A stretch of DNA of 64,000 nt from Nyssa sinensis (taxonomy: Eukaryota > Streptophyta > Magnoliopsida > Cornales > Nyssaceae), in contig CM018048.1 in NCBI GenBank assembly GCA_008638375.1, positions 11,070,040-11,134,039 on the forward strand, written 5' to 3'. A model generated the notes under the pieces. That model saw only the letters and a program-made list of their open reading frames with translations. It ran no database searches and was not told the origin of the DNA. Made by a program: the position numbers and the translations under genes. Of this stretch, positions 34,801 to 45,840 are shown piece by piece. Position 1 is the stretch's first letter. Every line of letters begins with the position of its first letter.

Positions 34801-37800
34801 TTTATGCATGCAATAATGATAACCATTCCATACTGTAAAATGCTACCATCCAATCTTGATATGAACTTGTTACACTCTAGGTCAACCATTGGAGACTGGC
34901 AACAAGTCAATCTACAAAAATAGCCATAGGTGTAAGATTAACGCCTTATGTTCCATCAAACAGAGCAAAGGGCTTTGCATATTTAGGATTTCTCAGTCAA
35001 ACATATAACAACAATTAACCCTTGGGGTTAACATGTTGCATGAAGTGCTGAAGATCACAAATATTCCATACGTATCTGTCTGATATTGTACATTCTCTCT
35101 TTATTTAGCCCACAACTGCAACAAAAATATATTAAAACCACAAAAAACATTTACATGGAGCTCACAGCTACACATTTTCTTACTGCCTTTATTTTCCTTG
35201 TCTTTCTTGAAGCTCAATTTCTTTTCAAAGGAAGTTTTTTATTTAATCTTTCATGTGGCATTTGGTCAACTACACACAATCAAATTTCAACAATGCCAAT
35301 CAAGCGTTCATGCACTCATTATACCATTTCTAATTCCCATCAAGCAATGAAATTGAAGTGTCTACAAGAGCCAATCATTAAACGGGAGATAAGTTGTTGG
35401 AAGGGCATTTACCCGGTCCAAAAAAAGATTCTCGCCATTTGCAGTTTTAAACAGTGCCAGCTTAAGCTCTTCCTAGAAATGACAAACAATAAAGAAAAAG
35501 TAAACATATAATTAAGATGCACAAAAAAAAAAACTCTAGGAACATTCAGCATATAAACAAGCATTTTTTTGGTAATGGGTATATACGAGTACTAAGCTGC
35601 TAAATAAACAAGTATTGTTTCACAGTTATATAGGATACTTGCACCATCAATAAAATTCAGCTTTTTGCAGATAAACTTCTAGGAAAACTGATGAAGACCT
35701 TACAAAACTGGTTTGCGCATCATTTGAATAGTGAAACTTGCTTTTAATGATCCTGGTTATGCACATTGTTCATCAAATGAGTTCTTATAAGAAGAATCAA
35801 TGAAATATATAGATGGGGATCAAGAAGGACTCTACGGGCCAATTATATTTGATCATTCAGGAAATTTTAATTTATGTATTTATTTTAGGACTTAATCTAT
35901 TTTAGGAGAAATTTTTATTTTGGCAAGCTTAATTAGGGTTTGCTTAGAGTGTGTCTATCTATAGGGGTTTATGTTTTGGAGTCGAGAAAACTTTGATTAT
36001 TGAATTGAATATTGATATTGAGATTTCTCTTCTCCTTGGTTTCTCTCTGGTCTTTTCTCTTCCCTCGATTTCTCTCCCTTTTCTATGGTTTCTCCTCCTA
36101 ACCTCTCTTTCTTCTTCTCTTCCTTTCTCTGTCTTCTCTATTCCCTCTCACTCTAATAGTCCCACATCATATATATACACACCTATCTAAATAAGCTCGA
36201 ACATGTTTCAACAAAAGCAGGTTTGGAGGAGAATTTGTTATTTTTTCTTAAAATTCTCCCTTGTAGTGAAGTGTAGTCTTACTTTCAACTTCCAAGACAA
36301 GCTCCTTTTCAATTGTCAGAAAATAAAATTGTGTTTTGTAGCTTAGTAATCACAATACGTTTTCAAATTTCTAGAGGAACAAAAACTCCAGACTACCTTC
36401 AACAAGTAGGAACTGATAAGCTCGTATGAACTAAGTGTTGGGATTGTACGCCCTTCAAATTCAAATTTTGGATTTTATTTTGACATTTAGAATAGTTTAT
36501 TTACGTTGCACATATATTTAAGTAAATTGTATTGTTAAATTCATGAGATGAATTTGGTGTCCACTTATTATAAATCAATGATTCAGGGGCATTGAGTGTG
36601 ACTCGTGTACCAGATAAATCATCAATCATTACAATCTGAAACATTGTTCACATTTAGTGATAGAGTTGGGCAATCTATCTGAAATAACGTAGCATATTAG
36701 TCTCTATGAGATAGGATGACTTATGTCAGTCATTTGAGTGGAAGACTCAAGGCTAGCATGTTAGTGTATCTGGAATACATTGAACAGGATCGCTGATGAG
36801 ATTGTATCGTTGAATACTATCAACTTTAATATATTTATTATCATTGCTAAGGTGAATAGCTCTTAATTCTAAGAGGATAATGGACCTCCACCTTAAGTTT
36901 TAATTACTTTAATTTATCAATGGGTGAGATCTATTAAGATCAATATGCTCAATATTTTGGGTCAATTGATTATGCGGGATATGAAACATATATTTTCAAG
37001 ATGGAATCCACATGATTTAATTAATTTAATTTGATTTAGTTTTATCACAGAAATTGGGTTCAATGTCTTTGGAAAAAATGTTTTCCTTATCTATTTATAT
37101 ACTAAATATTTATTTTGTGAAAATAAATTTTTAGAGTCATCAAATGAAATAAATCTAAGGAATTAAATTGATTGAAAAATTGGTAAATAGGTCAACAATG
37201 ATTTATTTAATCCTAAATGCTAATTTATGTGGATTGGCTTATTTGCAAATATTTAGTATAAAGAGGCTTCTTCATAAATTCTTCTATTTTGGAGTGTGGT
37301 TATTTTTCATGAGGTGGGATTGAAAATAATTAATGAATTTAGTAGTTGGTTCAAGAGTTGATTAGTCTACTATTGAGCCCATTGGAGCTAAAATAGGGTA
37401 AGGCCTATTAAATCTCAGTCCTAACCCCATTTGGATTACAAGCAAAAATTGATAAGAAAAAAAAGTCAAGACTGTCAAGTAAATAGAGATGGCCTAGATT
37501 GCAATCAAGCAAGTAATAAAAAAAAAAAAAGATGTTGACATGTTTTGTTTGAAACCCAAATTATTTGAGTGCAATAATAATATAATATTATACTACTTAA
37601 TCAGGAACTTTACAGGAACTTATATATAAGTGCAGTTTGTGTAATTTGTGAAAAAAAATAGGGCAGAGAGGAAGAAAAACAGAGGTGTTTCTTTCCCTTA
37701 CAATGAATGCTTAAGAGTGTTTGGCCATCTATCTTTGTTTCTTGATTCAATTTTATTTTAAGACCCACTCTCAAGTGCTTGTATGGATTCCAAAAGAGGG

Positions 37801-40800
37801 ACAAAGGAGTGAAGATATGAAGGTAGATTGGGATTTTTTCTTCAAATAGTAACAACCTGTTTGGATGGAAGGAGTTGGAAAGAAAGGGAAGGAGAGGGGA
37901 TGAAGGTAGAGTTTATTTTATGTTTGGTTTAAAAATTAGGAATGAGAGGGAGGGGGAGCTTTAACCCTTATTTAATCCATTTTACAATCCATCCAAAGGA
38001 GTCAAAGATGGAGGAAGAAGAGACACTTCTTTAATGAATTTTTTTGTAATACTAATAATACCCTCAAAATTGTAGAGGTAAAAATAAAATAGATGCCTAT
38101 ATCTTAAGATATAATATTAAATTAATATCAAATCATTTCCTTTCTTTTCTCTTCTCTATCATTCCCAAACAAGATGGAAAGATTACACTACCTTCTCCTC
38201 TCCTCCCCTCCCTCATAACTAATGCTCTCTTCTCCTTTCTTCTCCCTCCCAAGATATCTAAACAAACTGTAATTAATCTTCTTTTTCAGGTTAGTATAAT
38301 TTTTTTATGCTATATTCCTACTTTATGATTCGCAAAAACATGTGGGTAAATCAATCTTTATTACTTATTTAATGCTTCTGTTGCGGCTCTGATCTAAAAG
38401 GGGCAGCCAATTTTCAATTTTTGGGGTCAACAAAAATCCCGGGGCGCCCTCATTTTGAACAAGCATTGAGAGGATATAATCATTTAAAAATGCTAAAATG
38501 CAATGGCCTCATTTCTAAACTTATTTGAAACTTACTTAATGCGCTCAATTTCCATATGGAGCCCCATTGAAAATGCCCCGTAGATTGATTAATTCTACAC
38601 TATTCATTGTCTGAACACCCAAAATTAACCTTAGAACTCCTAATTTGCAATAAATCATAGCTTTACAAATCTCTCTTACTACCGAAACTAGAGGTGGAAA
38701 ATGTTATCCAAACCCGTCAGTCCACCCTAACCTGCCCACTAATTAACGGATATAGATAACTCATTTAGTTAGCGGATCGTAAACGGGTTTGGGTAATAAA
38801 GAATCCGTCAATTTAGCGGGTTCATATAAGTTGAATATGGATGTTTGGCGAGTTAAGAATAGAATATATGTATTCTTATATACATATATATATATATATA
38901 TAAGAATATACATATCTCCATTTAGGAAAGAATAAAATAGTAAAACATATACAATGGATTATAAAACAAAATTAATATTTAGAGAATATAATTCAGCATC
39001 ACTGTTGGCCAATTAAACCAAGCCCATAAATTTTAAGAAATTTCTTAATTTGGTTTATTGAGTTCTAATAATATTTAAAGTCTTTTTAGGTAGTCCTAAT
39101 TGTAGTTGGACTAATATTCTAATGAGAGTTAGCTTTCTAATTATACTTAAGATATACTAGTTTGTATAGGATTAGATGTCCTAATCAATATAAGACTTAG
39201 AGTCAATGTTATATATAGTGAGTCTATGTCACATTGAATTGTGTACCACAAAAATAATAGAGTGGTGGCCAAGAGAATTAGAGGGCCGTGTCATGGCCGT
39301 AAGAGATTGCCAAAATAATAATAGTGTGTGAGTTTTCTTCAATAAAATCTATTAGTTTGTTTACTTTATTTCTTCTCTTATTTTTTTGGTTCAACAATTT
39401 GATATCAGAGTAATTTTTAGGTCCTATATATATAAACAAAATACAAATCAGAACCTTGTGATCCAAAGTAAGTTGAATTGGTCTTTGTTAGGAGCTTTGA
39501 ATACCATTTTTCTCCATAAACAATAATTGGCATATACAAACCACATCAAAGAGATACATGTATAAAAATATAAATTCATCTTATTAGTCTATATTAATTA
39601 TCATGAAAAAAATAAAGTTTCCTATTACTACTTAAATACATAAAAAAATTAATTACATATATATATAACGGTATATATATGTAGATTACATTATATATAT
39701 AGCAGTATTACATATATACATTAACTATATATGTAATATATATTAACTATATATATATATATATTATACTAGCTATCTATATAATTATAACATATATTAA
39801 TTATCTACAAATATATATATATATAATTATTTATTGTATAACATAAGAAATCAAAAATTAAAAAAAAGAGTGATAGTATAAAAGAATTTCTATCACTAGT
39901 GGTGGAAGAGAGAAGTGTAAAAAAAAATAGAAAAGACAAGAATACAGATTATATACAATTATTTTTCACAAGAAACATAACTTTTCTTGTGTTTTTTGCG
40001 AGGAAATCGAAGTGACATTTTCAAGAAGAAAAACAGTTATATGGATTTGATTTTTAAGGAGAATTTTTTCCTTCTTGCTAACCAAACTCATAATAAATTT
40101 TATATTTTTCTCTTTCTTTCACTTTCTACTACTTTTCACCTAAACAAACGAAGCCTTAGGATGTAAAAAATAAAAAATAACGAGTTGAATTCAGATTGGC
40201 CCGACCATATTTGACCCGTTTAATTACGGGTCAAATATGAGTTCAAACCATTTTGACCCGATCCGTTTTCAACCAGCCCAACTCTCTCATTTTGCTAAGC
40301 CTAATATATATTTAATGTCGAAATAAATTATATTACCCTGAGAAGGTTGATTTTTTTTATTTTTTATTTTTTAGGATTAGATTTTTCAATTTCGATGTAG
40401 AACAAGTTGTTGAAGTCTTTTAGAAGTAATGGTAGTGCTCCACTAGTAGACACAATTTTATTTTTTGTTTTTTTTTTCTTTTATTTCCAATAAAAGTCCA
40501 AGTTATTCATCCCAAATAATATTATAGTGGAAACAAAAGATATTTATGTATTGATGGTGATTGGAAATTCTTTTATTCATTATGAGATATTAGTAAATGA
40601 CTTTCATTTGGTCTTTCTTATATGCTAATATCTTAATATTGCCACTTGCATTATTTTTTCAAAACTTGAAATGGCAAACCTTCATCAGATAATTTCTAAT
40701 GAGTGAAGTTACGAAATCTTGCAGTCCTAATCAAGTTATGAATGTTCAAAAATAATTACATAGATTTATATCCTCTTGCAAGTTTTGTTTAGGTCCCTAG

Positions 40801-41781
40801 ATAATGTTATTTATCCAAGCAACTATTTAAGTTGTTATTAGTCTGACATTTAGTTCATGTTAGAAAATAAAATGCACCTGTGAAAGCAATCACCATAAAT
40901 TCTGCCCGATTAGATCTACTAATAAAGAAATAAAAAAAAAATATTAATGCGTATTCACAAAAGTTTTCACATAGAAACATGATGAATTTTGTTAGTCATA
41001 TTACTTAATTGAGATGTAACAATCTTAAGTAGTGTTTTATTTTTTTAAAAAAAGTTAGGTAGCGGGTCAAATTCGGATTGACCCGACTCATTTATGACAT
41101 GACCCGTATTCAACCCGACCAATTCGGGTCAAACACATGCTTAATCCGTTTATGACCCGACCCGTTTACAACCAATCCAACCCGCCCGTTTTGCTGGCCT
41201 AACCGAAACCATAACAAAATCAGACACCAAAAAAAAGAAAAAAACAATCTTGCAATAAAAACAAAAACAAAAAGATCCAACCTATCGATTCTATTCAAGA
41301 AATCACTAACCTTGTGTAGTAGGCCATCGTCAATAATTGAACAGCTCAACTTCTTAAACAACTCAAATAATGCCTCCACTTCATTAACAGTAACTGCAAC
41401 ATTATCAATAATATAATGATTCAATTTTCAATTCTCAATCGAAACAACAAACAGAAACTGAAACGGAAATTATATAGCATTACATCGAGATTCATCGGCG
41501 AGTCGAGAGAGCTCTCGATAACCGCATCGGTAATTATTAGGTCGGTGGCTGTATTCGAAGCAACCAGAGACAGCGACGATTAGAGCTTCAAATATAGCTA
41601 TAAATGGTATGAATGCAGCACAGATTCGTTCACCGATTGTCAGAGAGCTCGCTGTCTGTCAAAACCAACAGATCACATATAAAAATTCCACAAATATGAG
41701 AAGGAACAAGCTTGTGAAAAACGCAGTTGATGAGACAGAGACGTTTTGTTCAATTACCGAGGAATTATTTGAATAATCCAT
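28894..41781 (-). CDS. CBL10: calcineurin B-like calcium sensor 10 (CBL10)
   Basis: Nine exons (minus order): 41781-41758, 41655-41484, 41393-41311, 35472-35413, 32146-32038, 31952-31900, 30119-30039, 29940-29828, 28951-28894. Phases agree throughout and give 250 residues (Arabidopsis CBL10 is 256). The N-terminus lacks a myristoylation MGC motif and has a hydrophobic span at about 19-41 ([20 protein letters not shown]), as in CBL10, which resides at tonoplast/endomembranes. Four EF-hand regions follow, e.g. [25 protein letters not shown] and [13 protein letters not shown]. The C-terminus has the FPSF motif (238-241), phosphorylated by CIPK partners. CBL10 binds calcium and recruits CIPK24 and others in salt tolerance. 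All introns are GT-AG except intron 7, which starts GC. Exon 1 is only eight codons and is the least certain, because the frame stops if intron 1 is not removed. Introns 3 (5.8 kb) and 4 (3.3 kb) are filled with transposons. Confidence 0.93.
30360..30594 (-). pseudogene. partial duplicate of CBL10 exon 7 and adjoining intron
   Basis: The stretch 30063-30342 (part of exon 7 plus intron 6) is repeated about 300 bp away at 30360-30594. The copy lacks 26 bp between two GCAATT repeats. That gap removes the splice acceptor and the first codons of the exon, so the copy should not be spliced in. Other differences are scattered substitutions and small gaps. Confidence 0.8.
31196..31217. repeat. poly(C) tract, about 20 C
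   Basis: It follows CCAGGAACAGAGCTAGCT, which looks like a mutated hAT terminus (CAGGGGCGGAGCTAGC) and suggests the C run sits at a transposon end. It is in CBL10 intron 6. Confidence 0.8.
31574..31697. repeat. two-copy tandem repeat, about 61 bp
   Basis: GAGTAGGTTCATTA..TCCATGTTGGGATTAGTATTTC..TAACGGAGATCTG occurs twice head to tail with few differences, in CBL10 intron 6. Confidence 0.85.
32450..33005. mobile_element. long foldback / long-TIR element in CBL10 intron 4
   Basis: The left arm (32450-32645, with CTAAAATAAATTTTTTAATC, CCAAAAGATCCAAAA and AAAATAGCTTTCAAGATA) is the imperfect reverse complement of the right arm (about 32825-33005, TATCTTGAAAGCTATTTTAA and TTTTGGATCTTTTAGATTG). 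Arms of ~180-190 bp with a ~180-bp centre fit a foldback or a MULE-type element with long terminal inverted repeats. The ends and target duplication are unresolved. Confidence 0.6.
33262..34970. repeat. local duplications in CBL10 intron 4
   Basis: A segment starting TTAGACATTCTCCAAAAA at 33262 recurs at 34652. Another starting GTCAACCATTGGAGA at about 34571 recurs at 34881. This suggests a decayed tandem array with a ~310-bp period. The first copy is interrupted by the insertion at 33441-34039. Confidence 0.65.
33441..34039. mobile_element. Mutator-like non-autonomous element, 599 bp
   Basis: The ends carry GAAGCACGGACATGG and, inverted, GAAGCACAGACATGG. The flanks CATTCCCTA (33432-33440) and CATTCCTTA (34040-34048) give a 9-bp duplication with one mismatch, the Mutator length. 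The uninterrupted paralogous sequence near 34830 acts as an empty site. The interior includes a common plant repeat segment (CTTATCCCAATTATTTGGGG). No ORF is seen. Confidence 0.75.
36438..37560. mobile_element. possible copia LTR-derived sequence in CBL10 intron 3
   Basis: It begins TGTTGGGATTGTACGCCC and includes phrases such as GAAACATTGTTCACATTTAG and GAGATAGGATGACTTATGTC that recall repeats near copia LTRs. No matching end, primer site or duplication was found. Confidence 0.3.
37853..38269. mobile_element. Tourist-like (PIF/Harbinger) MITE, 417 bp
   Basis: The left end is CAACCTGTTTGGATGG and the right end read inward is CAGTTTGTTTAGATATC, with 3-bp TAA duplications at 37850-37852 and 38270-38272. 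TTGTTTGG-type termini and TAA targets are typical of Tourist MITEs. It lies in CBL10 intron 3. Confidence 0.65.
39003..39396 (+). mobile_element. copia-type LTR with PBS nested in the hAT element
   Basis: The 394-bp stretch begins TGTTGG and ends TTCAACA, as LTRs do. Two bases later comes TTGATATCAGAGTA, a decayed form of the TGGTATCAGAGC primer site for initiator tRNA-Met. No second LTR or pol was recognised downstream, so this is a 5' remnant. Confidence 0.6.
39650..39840. repeat. (TA)-rich low-complexity tract
   Basis: Mixed TATATA and TAACTATATAT runs inside the hAT element. Confidence 0.8.
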
Positions 41782-42060
41782 CGTTATCTGCAAAAAAACT
41801 TATGCCACTCTCTCTCTCTAACAATTTCTCTTTCTACACGGACACCGTGACAGCTGGCTCGCTCGCTCGCCTCCCTCTCTAGAACCGAGAGGCTCGTATT
41901 TCTGTTCTGTACTTGGAAGAGGGGAGAGAGATGAAGGGAAGATGGTGAAATCACTGAAATGGCTCTCCGGTAGATCAAATCTCCGATTTTCGTCGAAACA
42001 GTTTTTGATGAATGCCACATGGGGGAGTTGGTATACAGGGGAGGAGCCAATCTTTGTTTT
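41782..42060 (-). promoter_or_regulatory. probable 5' UTR and core promoter of CBL10
   Basis: CT/GA-rich leader sequence, including CGAGCGAGCGAGCC and GAGAGAGAGAGTGG on the minus strand, upstream of the ATG at 41781. TTTTTTTGCAG just before the ATG could be an acceptor of a leader intron. No clear TATA box was identified. Confidence 0.4.
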
Positions 42061-43272
42061 TTTTGTAACGTTGTAACAAGTTCTTTAATTTATAGAGGTA
42101 ATTGTTTTGCTCCCTCGCGAAAGATAACAAAATTGTATAAAAATTTTAAGGTGGCCGGTTTTTCTTCTACATGTGGCACATTTTAAGCTTATAAAATACA
42201 ACTCACCAATCATATTATTTGTCTTGTATAATTTATTAATCCAAAAACAAACAATCAATGACAATTAATTATTGTCAATGATTAGCCTAACTACAATTTT
42301 TTGTACAGTCATTTCACGGTTTTAAAATGGTAATGATGAGCTTTGACAGAATACACACACGTTGCAATTGGTGACAGATTTGGAATGTGGCTGGGGCATC
42401 CCCTTTCCAAATATTTGTAAAAAATAAAAAAGAAATCTACTAAAATGCTATAATAATTTAAAATTTAGCCTCTTCAAACAAACATTTGAGGAGAAAATTT
42501 TTTTACTAAAATTCTATAATAATTTAGAAATTACCCCTTTTAAAATTTCCCTTCCCCTTCCCCTTCCAAAACTTTTGGATCCACTATTTCTAGTGATGGC
42601 ATGTAAAGTAGTTTATTGTAGAAATGATTGTGATTGTGTAAGTGATTACGGATGGATTCTTATGAAAATATTTTAAACTCTCTCACTTTTATTTAATGAT
42701 GAACTGATATGTGAGATATGTCTCACTAAAATAGGTGAGACGCATTTTACATGACATTCTACTATTAGATAGTGACATGATTACATGGTATTCTCGAGAC
42801 ATTGAGTACTTTCTCGACAATGATATTGTATCTTAAAGTGAGATCATGTCCTTATAAACATAATTAGATTAAAGTTACTTAAAATGGACTAAGAAAATGT
42901 TATATATAATAATTTCTTATTCCATTTTCTAAGTTACAATTAATTTTGAAAGGTTTTTTTTTTAGCCAATAGTAACAGCGTTGTTTACAAATGTTTTTTT
43001 TTTTTAAATAATTATAGCAATCTAACAAATATGAGGTATTCAGAAAAATAAGTTCAGCACATGAGTGTATGTGCTGTACTTGAGAGGCTTGAAATGGTGA
43101 GATTTCTTGTAAAAAGGAATGCAAGATCGGGTTATAACCTTTTTTTTTAACATTAGGGCTTTATTTATAAACTGTGGATTTCCTAAGTTGATTAGGATTT
43201 GGAGTCATGAAAGTAGAGATTTGATTATCAGAAAATGGCAATCTCCATGTTGAACAATACGCTTGAATGGCA
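42061..43272. other. AT-rich spacer between CBL10 and element 2
   Basis: No gene is seen. Two near-copies of ACTAAAATKCTATAATAATT lie at about 42440 and 42515. The part from about 43135 to 43272 has, on the minus strand, TTTATAAATAAAGCCC, a TATA-like motif that could belong to a longer form of the adjacent 3' LTR. Confidence 0.4.
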
Positions 43273-43521
43273 GTTTCCTTATTAAATATTGTTTCCTTAT
43301 CCTTAGCTTGGTAGGGTGCTTAAGGTAGCAATAAGCTCGGAACCTTTTTATGAGTGTTCGTAGTACCTTTCAAGCTAGAGGTGAGTCCGAGGGTTGCATG
43401 GGCTTCCAATCGATAAGCTCTGAAGGCCATATGTTTAAACCTGCTTTGGATGGATGAGCTTTGGTGGTTCTGTAGGCACACGTGTCATACGGAGATTGGT
43501 CTATCACTTTATGGCATATCA
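43273..43521 (-). repeat. 3' LTR of element 2 (shared part)
   Basis: On the minus strand it starts TGATATGCCATAAAGTGA right after the polypurine tract and matches 56180-56428 colinearly to GTTTCCTTATT (+). Beyond 43273 the sequences diverge: the 80-bp U5 part present at 56098-56179 is not found. Either this LTR is truncated or the other has lost its middle. Confidence 0.8.
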
Positions 43522-43546
43522 GCTACTCCCCTCCCCCGAGCCTTAG
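43522..43546 (-). other. polypurine tract of element 2
   Basis: Minus-strand GGCTCGGGGGAGGGGAGTAGC abuts the 3' LTR. Element 1 has an equivalent tract. Confidence 0.7.
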
Positions 43547-43728
43547 TTTAGTAATACGCGTAACTAAGGCTGAGGGTTTCTGCAAAGTCACGCGTTTTGT
43601 CTTTCCGTTTCCCGAGACGACCGTTTGATGTGACATTTATTGTGCAGGTTGTCGTTTGGGTTTTCAAGGCCATCATTGGCCTCAACCGCCACGACGGTTC
43701 GGTTGGTTGGGCCCTTAATTCTGAGAAC

Positions 43729-43740
43729 CTATATAAAGAG
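43729..43740 (+). promoter_or_regulatory. TATA-like box of antisense ORF, element 2
   Basis: CTATATAAAGAG lies about 225 bp before the aORF ATG at 43956, matching the arrangement in element 1. Confidence 0.5.
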
Positions 43741-43955
43741 GGGGTGAGGCTTGCGTACATCTTTTCCCCTTATCATTTCCATTACTTCCTTGAGAAAAGA
43801 TACCCTGCCATCGAAAGCGACTAGAGAGCTTGAAGAGAATAGTCGCCGTCGTCCAAGGCCTCCTTCTCTGGTCATTCCACAGCTTCGGTCTAGTTTTTCT
43901 TTTTATTTACTTATTGTCCTTTTTCCTTTTTTGTTTCTTCTTCTTCTGGTTTGCA

Positions 43956-45840
43956 ATGTCGGCCTCTACTACATCTTCCGGTGTTGGTGATGGCACAGGA
44001 AACTCCTTGGAGACGACTGTACCGTCCCAAGTTCGTGTTGTAGGTAGTAATTCCTCCAGTGGTACTGAAAATAGGTTAGAAGGATCTCCCTTTAACCCTA
44101 GAGTTAGGATCGTAGATGCATTTATCTAACCTAGGAACAGAGTAGGGGAGGCCTCTAGTAACCCTTCCCAAAGAGAGGAATGACAGAGTGCTGTAACTCC
44201 GGCCATGTTAGAGGGTCTAAAGGCATCTTTCAACTTCTCAAAAAATATTACCTGTGGGACCCCTAGTTCCCTAGATCGCCCCTCCGATGTCCATACGGGT
44301 GAGATTTGCGTCTATCTTGCATGGTTCGAAATGGGGTTGAGATTCCCTCTTTCAGCTCTAGTTAGACAGTTCTTTACTTGGTTCAACATTTGCCCTGCCG
44401 ACCTCAACCTTAATAGTTGGAGGCACTTGTTAGGGTTTATAGTGTTAGGTCATCAGAACAGTGTTGAGGTGACTCTTGACTTGATCCGTAACAATATGGA
44501 TATGAAATACATGAGGTCAGAAGGCCTCTTTTACATGTCTTTTGACAAGGGTTTCAGACTCCTTTCCTCAGTACCAAGTTCCAACAAAACTTGAAAGAAA
44601 TGGTACTTCTTCGTAGGAGGAGGATGGGAGATGGAGGACTTCCAGGATCAGATCTCGACATTCCCTCAAAGTAGCGGGATTAAGGGTGAGACCCCCCTCT
44701 TGAACATGTCTGTTTTGTTGCATATCTTTACTTTATTTATTGACTAATCCTTGTGTTTATGACCTCTGTGCAGACAAAAGTGCTTGGAAGAGGTCAATCT
44801 TCATGGTTGACCTTCAGGACAAGTACCGCCGACTCCTTCAAACCAGTGACAGAGCGCACACCACCATCATTACGCCAGCAAATTTAATAGCTGCCAAAAA
44901 GAGTCGAGCAGAAAACTTGAAGAAATCCCTGCTGACAAAGTGGGCTCTGAAGAAGAAGAAGAAGGTGGGGGAAACCTCTTCCCCTGTTGATCCTCCTTAA
45001 GTAAAGAAAAGGAAGCTTCGCTCCAACTCCCCCGCCCCAATTCCGGCTAAGAAGGGCATTATCATTGCCGAGCCTGCCCCCCTCCGACCCTGAAGTCCCG
45101 AAAAAGGGGAAGAGGAGGGCAGCTATTGATCCTTCCCAAATGCCTAACGGCTACTTGGTCGTGAAGCAGGCCTTCGATAAATTCTAGGCTACTAGCCCCC
45201 AAAGGTACAAGGGTCAGAAGGTGGAGAAGACCATCACAGAGCTGATGGGCCTTCAGCTGAAGGTATTCCCGTACTCTTCTCTTCTTTTCTCATGTTTTAT
45301 TCACCTTTTCTGCTCTGACTTGTTCGTTTCGTGTTTTGCAGACCATGCATGGCCTTGCCGCCCTTATGGACTCCACAGTGGATCCGGGGGTGGTGGAAAA
45401 CCTTCAAGATGAGCTGGATGAGGCCAAGCTTCAGCTTGGGATGGCTCAGTCCAATGCTTCTGCTGCAAAGGAGAAGCTGGATGAGGCAAAGAACTCCCTT
45501 TCAATCATGGAATCTGAGAAAGATTCCCTTGCCCGGTAGTTGGAGGAGCTTCAGAAGAAGTTTGAGGATTTTCAAGCTGCCTCCGCCCAGAAGATCAAGG
45601 AAGTCGTCGAATCTACCAAGGCTTAAACCGAAGCAGAGATGAAAGCTGAGGTCGGTATGACACCTTTAAATCCAAGCTCTTCGTGAAGTATCCCGACCTC
45701 AATCTATCAGGGATTGACAATAATGAAGTCCCTGCGGTTGAGGCCGAGATTCTGAATGAGGGTGGTGAAGAAATGCTTGCCTTAGCCAACCCTGCAGCAG
45801 AAGTGCCAACCCCAGTCGATCCTGAAGCAGTAGTTTAGGA
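43956..45840 (+). pseudogene. antisense extra ORF (aORF) of element 2, three exons, several stops
   Basis: The start is MSASTTSS at 43956. Exon 1 (43956-44685) holds GEICVYLAWFEMGLRFP, FFTWFNICPADLN and SWRHLLGF, then DKGFRLLSS. Stops at 44127, 44181 and 44592 interrupt one continuous frame; the last is TGA where the relative has TGG. Intron 1 is 44686-44773 and intron 2 is 45263-45341, both GT-AG. Exon 2 encodes DKSAWKRSIFMVDL and a Lys-rich segment (KKKKK near 44955, then a stop at 44998), with a frameshift near 45090. Exon 3 (from 45342) encodes a coiled coil (VENLQDELDEAKLQLG). It resembles plant proteins labelled putative gypsy-type transposon (Transposase_28-like), some of which are aORFs of Tat elements. 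Role unknown; a DNA- or chromatin-related function would be speculation. Confidence 0.75.

Larger units (their letters stand above)
38689..41201. mobile_element. non-autonomous hAT-type element, 2.5 kb, in CBL10 intron 3
   Basis: The perfect 8-bp duplication ACCGAAAC is at 38681-38688 and 41202-41209. The ends are TAGAGGTGGAAAATG and, inverted, TAGGCCAGCAAAACGG, with dense GACCCG/CGGGTC motifs near both ends and again at about 40180-40290. No transposase ORF is present. It contains a younger copia LTR. Its right end lies 102 bp from the donor of CBL10 exon 3. Confidence 0.8.

Noticed and set aside
35086..35511. Open frame of 141 codons on + strand
   Set aside because: Runs antisense across CBL10 exon 4 (35472-35413). 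Composition is that of AT-rich intron DNA.
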